Assembly: GCA_964412845.1 (NCBI GenBank)
Contig: CAYPQM010000223.1
Location: forward strand, 1 to 8,526
Origin: JAWWPY01 sp964412845
Lineage (GTDB): Bacteria; Actinomycetota; Actinomycetes; Streptosporangiales; Streptosporangiaceae
Length of the DNA stretch: 8,526 nucleotides
Reading direction: 5' to 3'
Shown in pieces: positions 1 to 5,311 of the stretch. Numbering within the stretch: position 1 is the stretch's first letter; each line of letters starts with the position of its first letter. A program made the position numbers and the translations under genes. Below the pieces are notes generated by a model. The model saw only the letters and a list, made by a program, of their open reading frames with translations, was not told the origin of the DNA and searched no databases.

Positions 1-76
1 CGTCCGGGATGAGGGTGGCCACGTCCGGGATGAGGGTGGCCACGTCCGGGATGAGGGTGGCCACGTCCGGGATGAG
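1..76 (+). repeat. 21-bp perfect tandem repeat, 3.6 copies, inside the regulator gene
   Basis: Three identical 21-bp units lie at 1-21, 22-42 and 43-63, followed by 13 matching bases at 64-76. The array may continue upstream of the window. In the regulator's frame each unit encodes VRDEGGH, so copy-number changes keep the frame. A second frame is also open and reads MRVATSG per unit, but it has no family resemblance. Exact identity at synonymous positions indicates recent duplication by slippage or a contraction-prone repeat. Confidence 0.95.
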
Positions 77-1213
77 ACCGTCCAGCGGCTCGAACGGGCC
101 ATGGGCTCCCTGGGCACCGCCGCCATGGCGTCCATGGACCAGCGGCTGGCCTGGTTCAGGGCGATGTCGGCCGAGAACCGGTCCTGGATCGGGCTGGTCG
201 CCCAGGCCGGCATCGCGGCCTTCGTGGACTGGGTGAAGCATCCCGGCCGGGGCCGCCCATCCGTCGCCGGTGAGGTGTTCGGCACCGCGCCGCGTGAACT
301 GGCCCGCGCCGTCAGCCTGCAGCAGGCGGTCGAGATGGTGCGCATCACCATCGACGTGGTGGAGGCCAGGGTCGACGAGCTGGCCGCGCCGGGCGGTGAG
401 TCGGAGCTCCGCGAGGCGGTACTCCGCTACACCAGGGAGATCGCGTTCGGCGCGGCGCAGGTGTATGCCCGGACCGCGGAGGCCAGGGGCGCGTGGGACG
501 CCCGCCTGGAAGCACTCGTGGTCGACTCGCTCGTCCGGGGCGAGGTGGGCGAAGGCCTTCAGTCCTGGGCGTCGGCGCTGAACTGGTCCTCGTCGCCAGT
601 CGCGGTGATCGTCGGCTCGGCCGACGGCGGCGAGCCGGAAGGTCTCATCGACGAAATGCGGGCCATCGCCCGGCGGTCCCGGCTCGACCTGCTGGCCGGC
701 GTGCATGGCAGCCGGCTTGTCGTCGTGCTGGGCGGAACCGGCGACCCGCTCACCGCAGCCCGTCAGTTCACCGGTCGGTTTGGCGCCGGTCCGGTCGTCG
801 TCGGCCCCGCCGTGGATGACCTGCAGTCAGCGACCCGGTCCGCGGCGGAGGCCCTGGCGGGCCTGCGGGCCGCCGCGGGCTGGCCCGACTCCCCGAGGCC
901 GGTGATGGCCGCTGACCTGCTGCCCGAGCGCGCCCTGGATGGCGACGCGGAGGCGCGCGCGGAACTGGTCACTGAGGTGTACGAGCCGCTCCGGCGCGGC
1001 GGTTCCGCGCTGCTTGACACGGTGATTACCTACCTGGAGCAAGGATCGTCGCTGGAGGCAACCGCGCGGCTGCTCTTCGTGCATCCAAACACGGTCCGTT
1101 ACCGGCTGCGCCGAGTGAGCGAGCTGACTGGCCTGATGCCGACCGATGGCCGGGCCGGATTCACCCTCTGGGTAGCCATTGTCCTAGGACGCCTGCTTCA
1201 CAAGAGCACATAG
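2..1213 (+). CDS. fasR: PucR-family transcriptional regulator (FasR-like), 5' end outside the window
   Basis: Likely DNA-binding regulator of the fatty acid operon that starts 87 nt after its stop. The frame is open from base 2 to the TAG at 1211-1213, giving 403 residues in view. No ATG or GTG occurs in frame before ATG 101, and the residues just before that ATG (ETVQRLERA) look like continuous helical protein, so the true start is probably upstream; starting at 101 would give 370 aa. Residues numbered from Met101: a helical segment (about 10-45, WFRAMSAENRSWIGLVAQAG) that I associate with actinobacterial relatives; a middle PucR/GGDEF-like region (about 165-275); and a C-terminal PucR helix-turn-helix (about 302-360) with the hallmark HPNTVRYRLRRVSELTG at 328-344. 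Streptomyces FasR is a PucR-type activator of the adjacent fab operon, and Mycobacterium has a similar gene (Rv2242) before fabD. The extreme N-terminus in view is an exact heptapeptide repeat (VRDEGGH), unusual for the family. Family call is firm; the symbol rests on synteny. Confidence 0.88.
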   Translation, partial: VRDEGGHVRDEGGHVRDEGGHVRDETVQRLERAMGSLGTAAMASMDQRLAWFRAMSAENRSWIGLVAQAGIAAFVDWVKHPGRGRPSVAGEVFGTAPRELARAVSLQQAVEMVRITIDVVEARVDELAAPGGESELREAVLRYTREIAFGAAQVYARTAEARGAWDARLEALVVDSLVRGEVGEGLQSWASALNWSSSPVAVIVGSADGGEPEGLIDEMRAIARRSRLDLLAGVHGSRLVVVLGGTGDPLTAARQFTGRFGAGPVVVGPAVDDLQSATRSAAEALAGLRAAAGWPDSPRPVMAADLLPERALDGDAEARAELVTEVYEPLRRGGSALLDTVITYLEQGSSLEATARLLFVHPNTVRYRLRRVSELTGLMPTDGRAGFTLWVAIVLGRLLHKST

Positions 1214-1233
1214 TTTGTATGATTCTGACAAAC
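1213..1233. promoter_or_regulatory. Inverted repeat GTTTGT-N9-ACAAAC, candidate regulator operator
   Basis: Two perfect 6-bp half-sites (1213-1218 and 1228-1233) are separated by 9 bp, so their centres are 15 bp apart. The repeat begins at the last base of the regulator's stop codon and lies 67-87 nt upstream of the fabD ATG. Dyad symmetry in the only AT-rich gap between a PucR-type regulator and its presumed target operon makes it the best candidate binding site. Binding is inferred from position and symmetry only. Confidence 0.45.
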
Positions 1234-1299
1234 AGTTGCCGCTAAACTTCGTGCGGTATTCTGTCCATCTAGCGAACTTCTACAGTGCACTGTAAGAAC
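1214..1299 (+). promoter_or_regulatory. Putative fab operon promoter/control region
   Basis: This 86-nt gap between the regulator and fabD is clearly AT-richer than the flanking genes. Two core-promoter readings are possible. One is TTCACA (1197-1202) with TATGAT (1218-1223) at 15-bp spacing, the -10 being a 5/6 match. The other is TTGCCG (1236-1241) with TATTCT (1257-1262), also 15 bp apart. The second places the inverted repeat 1213-1233 directly upstream of the -35, centred near -46, a position typical of an activator site. No terminator-like hairpin with a T-run follows the regulator, so some read-through from it is possible. The start site cannot be settled by reading alone. Confidence 0.45.
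1281..1294. promoter_or_regulatory. Perfect 14-bp palindrome overlapping the fabD ribosome-binding region
   Basis: TACAGTGCACTGTA is its own reverse complement and ends 5 nt before the fabD ATG at 1300. It occupies the place where a Shine-Dalgarno sequence would be; the only purine run nearby is the weak GTAAGAAC. As DNA it could be a repressor or regulator site. As RNA it could form a 5-bp stem with a 4-nt loop close to the start codon. Which role applies, if any, cannot be told from sequence. Confidence 0.4.
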
Positions 1300-2496
1300 A
1301 TGCTCGTCATCGCCGCCCCCGGCCAGGGTGCCCAGACCCCTGGTTTCCTGGCCCCCTGGCTGGAACTGCCCGGCGTCAGCGACCGCCTCGCCGCCTGGTC
1401 CGACCTTGCCCAATGCGACCTCATAGCGAGCGGTACCACGGCCAGCGCGGACGAGATCAAGGACACCGCGGTCGCCCAGCCCTTGCTGGTCGCGGCGGGG
1501 ATCGCCGCGACCGAGATGCTGTTCGGCGGCCTGGACCAGGCGCGCCTGCAGGCCGGGATCATGGCTGGTCACAGCGTGGGCGAACTGACCGCCGGGACTG
1601 TCGCTGGGGTGCTGTCCGCCGAGGACGCGATGAACCTCGTCCGGGTCCGCGGCCACGCCATGGCGCGCGCCGCGGCGCGCGTGCCCACCGGGATGACCGC
1701 CGTGCTCGGCGGCGACGAGGCAGCGGTCCTCGACGCGATCGAAGCGCACGGTCTCACCCCCGCGAACATCAACGGCGCGGGGCAGGTCGTAGCCGCGGGC
1801 ACCCTGGAGCAACTGGCCGCCTTCGCGGCCGACCCGCCGGCCGGGGCCCGGCTGATCCCGCTCTCGGTGGCCGGTGCCTTCCACACCTCGCACATGGCTC
1901 CCGCGGTCGACGACCTGCGCACCGCCGCCGCGGGCGTCGCCGTGCGCGCGCCAGCCGTGGTGCTCCTGTCCAACCGTGACGGCGCCGCCGTCACGTCGGG
2001 CGCGGACTGGCTGGAGCGGATTGTCACCCAGGTGAGCGCCCCGGTCCGGTGGAACATGTGCATGCAGACCATGGCCGAGCTCGGCGCGACCGCGATCATC
2101 GAGCTGCCACCGGCGGGCACCCTGACCGGCCTGGCCCGGCGGGCGATGCCCGGCGTGGCCCGGGTCAGCCTGAAGACCCCGGACGACCTCGAGGCGGCCC
2201 GGTCCCTGATCGCCGAGCACGGCACGATTGATCCGCACCTGGACGGGCACGTCCCCGAATGGCGGCTGCTGGTCGCCCCGCTCGCGGGCACCTTCCGTTC
2301 GGTGCCAAGCAACGGCAGCGCGCCGGAGCCCGGCTCGGCGATCACGTCGGGAGCCGAGATCGGCCACGTGGAGCAGCGCGGCGGGCGGCACGTCATCACC
2401 CCGCAGTTCCCCGCCACGATCATCGAATGGCTGGTCGAGGACGGCGACCCGGTCAGCGCCGGGCAGCCACTGGTCCGGCTGCAGCCAGCGGAATGA
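1300..2496 (+). CDS. fabD: Malonyl-CoA:ACP transacylase FabD with C-terminal biotinyl-like extension
   Basis: Transfers malonyl from CoA to the phosphopantetheine arm of the acyl carrier protein, supplying the extender for fatty acid synthesis in the cytoplasm. The first ~305 residues are a normal FabD: GQGAQ at 8-12, nucleophile elbow GHSVGE at 90-95 with Ser92, Arg117 in VRVRG (malonate-binding position) and catalytic His195 in AFHTSHM. ATG 1300 is chosen because MLVIAAPGQGAQ is the usual FabD N-terminus; an in-frame GTG at 1285 would sit inside a palindrome and add five unlikely residues. There is no convincing Shine-Dalgarno. At 398 aa the protein is about 90 residues longer than usual. 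Residues 323-396 resemble a biotin carboxyl carrier fold (VAPLAGTF, then a C-terminal half IIEWLVEDGDPVSAGQPLVRL), but the EAMK biotinylation site is replaced by EQRG at 358-361 and no lysine exists beyond residue 292. It heads the operon. The FabD call is very firm; the extension call is by eye. Confidence 0.95.
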   Translation: MLVIAAPGQGAQTPGFLAPWLELPGVSDRLAAWSDLAQCDLIASGTTASADEIKDTAVAQPLLVAAGIAATEMLFGGLDQARLQAGIMAGHSVGELTAGTVAGVLSAEDAMNLVRVRGHAMARAAARVPTGMTAVLGGDEAAVLDAIEAHGLTPANINGAGQVVAAGTLEQLAAFAADPPAGARLIPLSVAGAFHTSHMAPAVDDLRTAAAGVAVRAPAVVLLSNRDGAAVTSGADWLERIVTQVSAPVRWNMCMQTMAELGATAIIELPPAGTLTGLARRAMPGVARVSLKTPDDLEAARSLIAEHGTIDPHLDGHVPEWRLLVAPLAGTFRSVPSNGSAPEPGSAITSGAEIGHVEQRGGRHVITPQFPATIIEWLVEDGDPVSAGQPLVRLQPAE

Positions 2497-2537
2497 CAAA
2501 CCGGTACCAGCAGGTGACCGCGGCTGCCTGGCCGCCA

Positions 2538-2557
2538 GCGGCCGGCCGGCCGGCCGC
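2538..2557. repeat. 20-bp perfect palindrome of GGCC units in the fabD-fabH gap
   Basis: The 106-nt gap between fabD and fabH contains four consecutive GGCC units (2540-2555) flanked by GC on each side, making a perfect 20-bp palindrome with half-site GCGGCCGGCC. It would form a very stable RNA hairpin. No T-run follows, so it is more likely an mRNA stability or partial-attenuation element than a full terminator, or it may simply be low-complexity GC sequence. Confidence 0.5.
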
Positions 2558-2602
2558 GGCCGGGCAAGCGGCCAGGGCCAGGAGACCCTCAGGAAAGGGG
2601 AC

Positions 2603-3577
2603 ATGCTGATGCGACTCGCCGAAGGCGCCGCGGGTGCGCGGATTCTGGCGTTCGGCGGCTATCAGCCGGCCAGGGTGGTGACCAACGACGAACTCGCGGC
2701 CACGCTGGACACCACCGACGAGTGGATCCGCAGCCGGGTGGGCATCGCCAGCCGGCGGATCGCGGGGCCGGACGAGAGCCTGGCCGACATGGCGACCGCC
2801 GCGGGTGGCAAGGCCCTGGCCGCCAGCGGCCTGTCCCCCGCCGATATCGACCTGGTCATCGTCGCCACCTGCACTCCTGAGGCGCCCATCCCGAACACCG
2901 CCGCCACGGTGGCTACCCGGCTCGGCATCGCCGCCCCCGGGGCGTATGACCTCAACGCCGCGTGCGCGGGCTTCTGTTACGCGCTGTCAGCGGCCAGCGA
3001 CGCGGTACGGGCCGGCTCGGCCCGCAACGTCCTGGTGATCGGGGCGGAGAAACTCTCCCAGTGGGTCGACTGGACGGACCGGTCAACCGCCATCATCTTT
3101 GCGGACGGGGCCGGCGCCGTGGTGGTGGGCCCGGTCACGGATCCGGACGAGGGTCCAGGCATAGGCCCGGTCGTCTGGGGTAGTGACGGCAGCATGGCGG
3201 ACAAGATCGCCATCAAGGACCGCGATTCGTTCCTGGCCCAGGAGGGCCAGGCCGTTTTCCGGTGGGCGACCACCGCGATGCACCCGGTGGCCAGGCGGGC
3301 CTGCGAACGTGCCGGAGTCCACCCGACAGACCTGGCCGCCTTCGTCCCGCACCAGGCGAACCTGAGGATCGTGGAAGCCATCGCGAGGAAGATCGGCGCA
3401 CCGCAGGCACTCGTCGCCAATGACATCGTGACCGCGGGCAATACCTCGTCGGCGTCGATCCCGCTGGCCCTGTCCAAGATGATCGAACGGGGCGAGGTCG
3501 GCTCGGGCGCAGCCGTCCTGCTGCTCGGGTTCGGCGCAGGCGTCTGCTATGCGGGACAGGTGATCACGGTACCCTGA
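2603..3577 (+). CDS. fabH: Beta-ketoacyl-ACP synthase III (KAS III)
   Basis: Starts fatty acid chains by condensing an acyl-CoA primer with malonyl-ACP. In actinobacteria FabH often accepts branched primers, but that cannot be read here. It has 324 aa from ATG 2603, the normal length. The thiolase-fold triad is present: Cys121 in NAACAGF, His250 in VPHQANLRI and Asn280 in AGNTSSASIP. The N-terminal TDEWIRSRVGI and the C-terminal GFGAGVCYAGQ are typical. AGGA at 2591-2594 lies 8 nt before ATG 2603; a second ATG at 2609 is also possible, with AAGGGG at 2595-2600 spaced 8 nt from it, and would remove two residues. The frame stays open upstream into fabD, but that part is only an overlapping shadow. 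Third of the expected FAS-II order and preceded by a 106-nt GC-rich gap. Confidence 0.96.
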   Translation: MLMRLAEGAAGARILAFGGYQPARVVTNDELAATLDTTDEWIRSRVGIASRRIAGPDESLADMATAAGGKALAASGLSPADIDLVIVATCTPEAPIPNTAATVATRLGIAAPGAYDLNAACAGFCYALSAASDAVRAGSARNVLVIGAEKLSQWVDWTDRSTAIIFADGAGAVVVGPVTDPDEGPGIGPVVWGSDGSMADKIAIKDRDSFLAQEGQAVFRWATTAMHPVARRACERAGVHPTDLAAFVPHQANLRIVEAIARKIGAPQALVANDIVTAGNTSSASIPLALSKMIERGEVGSGAAVLLLGFGAGVCYAGQVITVP

Positions 3578-3613
3578 CCGCGCCCTCGCTCCCTGGCCTG
3601 CGCCGCGGGGCGG

Positions 3614-3645
3614 ATGACAACAACACAGAAGGAGAACACGAGCAC
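3614..3645 (+). promoter_or_regulatory. A/C-rich leader and Shine-Dalgarno of acpP
   Basis: The 32 nt before acpP contain a single T and are under half G+C, in sharp contrast to the surrounding DNA. AAGGAG at 3629-3634 lies 11 nt before ATG 3646. Such a sequence should stay unstructured and favour ribosome loading, which fits the need for much more carrier protein than enzyme. The functional reading is inference. Confidence 0.5.
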
Positions 3646-3900
3646 ATGGCATTGACCGAACCGGAGATCCTGGCAGGCCTCGGCGAGATCGTCGACGAAG
3701 TTGCCGGAGTACCCGCTGACCAAGTCACCCCCGAGAAGAACTTCGTGGACGACCTCGACATCGACTCGCTGTCCATGGTCGAGATCGCGGTGGCAGCCCA
3801 GGACAAGTTCGGGGTCGAGATCCCGGATGACCAGCTCAAGAACCTCAAGACAGTCCAGGACGTCGTGAACTACGTGCGCTCGGCCGAGGTATCGGCCTGA
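3646..3900 (+). CDS. acpP: Acyl carrier protein
   Basis: Small acidic four-helix protein that carries the growing acyl chain on a 4'-phosphopantetheine arm and is the shared substrate of FabD, FabH and FabF. It has 84 aa, the normal size. The attachment site is Ser41 in DIDSLSMVE (38-46), followed by the usual helix II/III sequence FGVEIPDDQLKNLKTVQDVVNYV. The protein is rich in Asp/Glu, as expected. It lies 68 nt after fabH with a strong AAGGAG site, and a large hairpin begins 2 nt after its stop. Its position between fabH and fabF matches the Streptomyces fab operon. Confidence 0.98.
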   Translation: MALTEPEILAGLGEIVDEVAGVPADQVTPEKNFVDDLDIDSLSMVEIAVAAQDKFGVEIPDDQLKNLKTVQDVVNYVRSAEVSA

Positions 3901-3901
3901 T

Positions 3902-3939
3902 CCGGGCGGCCCCCTGCCCTCAGGCGGCGGGCCGTCCGG
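3902..3939 (+). terminator. Strong intercistronic hairpin after acpP (attenuator or 3' stabiliser)
   Basis: Two nt after the acpP stop, CCGGGCGGCCC (3902-3912) pairs with GGGCCGTCCGG (3929-3939) over 11 bp with one G-U wobble. The loop can form a further 4-bp stem (CCTG 3913-3916 with CAGG 3921-3924). No T-run follows, only GTAGTT, so full termination is doubtful. Partial termination or protection of the upstream mRNA would give excess acpP over fabF. Confidence 0.55.
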
Positions 3940-3975
3940 CGTAGTTCCGCAGCACGACCAGAGGAGCGATTCACA

Positions 3976-5223
3976 GTGCGGGCAGATCAACCACGTGTCG
4001 TCGTCACCGGCCTGGGCGCGACCACGCCGCTGGGCGGAGATACGGCCTCGACCTGGGAATCGATGCTGGCCGGGCGCAGCGGCGCGCGGATGCTCCCAGA
4101 CGACTGGGCGGCACAACTGCCCGTGCATTTCGCCGCGCCCGCCGCGGTCGACCCGGCCACGGTGATCGACCGCGTGCAGGCGCGCCGGATGGACCGGTGC
4201 GAGCAACTGGGCCTGGTGGCAGCACGCGAGGCGTGGGCTGACGCCGGAGCCCCCACGGTGGACCCCGAGCGGCTCGGCGTGGTGGTTTCCAGCGGGATCG
4301 GCGGTATCGCGTCCACGCTTGTCGCCTACGACACGCTGAAGGAAAAAGGCTGGCAGCGGCTGTCCCCGTACACGGTTCCGATGCTCATGCCGAACGGATC
4401 GGCGGGCTGGATCGGCATCGAGCTGAACGCGCGCGCCGGAGTACACACCACCGTGAGCGCCTGCGCATCCGGTGCCGAGGCGATCGGGTACGCCATCGAC
4501 ATGATCCGGGCGGGCCGGGCCGACGTCGTCCTGGCTGGCGGCACCGAGGCGGCCATCCTGCCGCTGAACATCGCGGCGTTCGCGGCCATGCGGGCGATGT
4601 CCCTGCGCAATGACGAGCCACAGCGGGCCTCCCGGCCGTTCGACAAGGGCCGGGACGGTTTCGTGCTCGGCGAGGGGGCCGGCATGGTCGTCCTGGAGTC
4701 CGCGGAGCACGCGGCGCGCCGCGGCGCCACCGTGTACGCCATCGCGGCGGGCGCCGGGTACTCCTCCGACGCGCACCACATCGCCCAGCCCGACCCGGAG
4801 GGCACCGGGATCGTCCGGGCCATCGAGCGGGTGCTCGCCAACGCTGGGCTCGACCCGGAGCAGGTCGTGCACGTCAACGCGCACGCCACGTCCACTCCGG
4901 CCGGTGATGTCGTGGAGGGTCAGGCGATCGCCGCCGCGCTCGGCGCGGCCGCCTCCGGCGTGGTCGTGTCAGCCACCAAGTCGATGACCGGGCACCTGCT
5001 CGGCGGCGCGGGCGCGCTCGAATCCGTCGCGACCATCCTCGCGCTGCGCGACCGGGTCGCCCCGCCCACCATCAACCTTGACGACCCTGACGACGAGGCC
5101 GGGATCGACATCGCCACCGAGCCACGCGAGCTCAAGCCCCGCACCAGTGCCCCGATGGCCGCCCTGAACAACTCATTCGGCTTCGGCGGGCACAACGTGG
5201 CTCTCGCCTTCGTCGCCGCCTAG
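3976..5223 (+). CDS. fabF: Beta-ketoacyl-ACP synthase II (KAS II)
   Basis: Elongates acyl-ACP by decarboxylative condensation with malonyl-ACP. It has 415 aa, the normal length. The catalytic set is complete: Cys163 in VSACASGA, His303 in NAHATSTPAGD, Lys335 in SATKSMTGH and His340, the same numbering as E. coli FabF. The gating loop NNSFGFGGHN is at 398-407; the His at 406 in place of the more widespread Thr is, to my knowledge, common in actinobacteria. The start is GTG 3976, supported by GAGGAG at 3961-3966 with 9-nt spacing and by the motif RVVVTGLGATTPLG right after it. Only one KAS II gene is present here, unlike the kasA-kasB pair of Mycobacterium. It is the fourth gene of the operon, separated from acpP by the hairpin at 3902-3939. 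Confidence 0.96.
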   Translation: MRADQPRVVVTGLGATTPLGGDTASTWESMLAGRSGARMLPDDWAAQLPVHFAAPAAVDPATVIDRVQARRMDRCEQLGLVAAREAWADAGAPTVDPERLGVVVSSGIGGIASTLVAYDTLKEKGWQRLSPYTVPMLMPNGSAGWIGIELNARAGVHTTVSACASGAEAIGYAIDMIRAGRADVVLAGGTEAAILPLNIAAFAAMRAMSLRNDEPQRASRPFDKGRDGFVLGEGAGMVVLESAEHAARRGATVYAIAAGAGYSSDAHHIAQPDPEGTGIVRAIERVLANAGLDPEQVVHVNAHATSTPAGDVVEGQAIAAALGAAASGVVVSATKSMTGHLLGGAGALESVATILALRDRVAPPTINLDDPDDEAGIDIATEPRELKPRTSAPMAALNNSFGFGGHNVALAFVAA

Positions 5224-5242
5224 GACACGCTATGGGTGGTGC

Positions 5243-5257
5243 CCGGCCGGCCGGCCG
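5243..5257. repeat. GGCC-repeat palindrome in the fabF-accD6 gap
   Basis: The 88-nt gap contains CCGGCCGGCCGGCCG, including a 14-bp palindrome (5244-5257). It is bracketed by TGGGT (5233-5237) and ACCCA (5261-5265), which can pair to close a larger hairpin. It echoes the GGCC palindrome between fabD and fabH. No T-run follows. The role is unknown. Confidence 0.4.
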
Positions 5258-5311
5258 CCGACCCAGGACATGGCCTGACCCGCTCTCCCAGCTATCGCAA
5301 GGAGACATCCC

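Noticed and set aside
1..76. CRISPR array
   Set aside because: The units are directly adjacent with no variable spacers, are only 21 bp long and lie inside a coding frame.
9..236. Repeat-bearing frame MRVATSG as a separate small gene
   Set aside because: It lies within the regulator gene in another frame and degenerates into Pro/Ser/Trp-rich shadow sequence after the repeats.
1285..1299. GTG 1285 as the fabD start
   Set aside because: It would add five residues before the canonical MLVIAAPGQGAQ start, lies in the middle of the palindrome 1281-1294 and has no Shine-Dalgarno.
2228..2602. Extended fabH frame beginning inside fabD
   Set aside because: The added residues are Arg/Ser/Pro-rich shadow sequence of fabD. 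FabH homology begins after ATG 2603, which has its own ribosome-binding site.
1198..2604. Long open frame on the minus strand opposite fabD (468 codons)
   Set aside because: It has no recognisable motifs and an Arg/Gly/Pro-rich composition typical of GC-rich antisense frames, and it lies opposite an unmistakable FabD.
3547..4884. Long minus-strand open frame opposite acpP and fabF
   Set aside because: Antisense shadow. It crosses two well-supported genes and two hairpin-rich gaps with no protein-family features.
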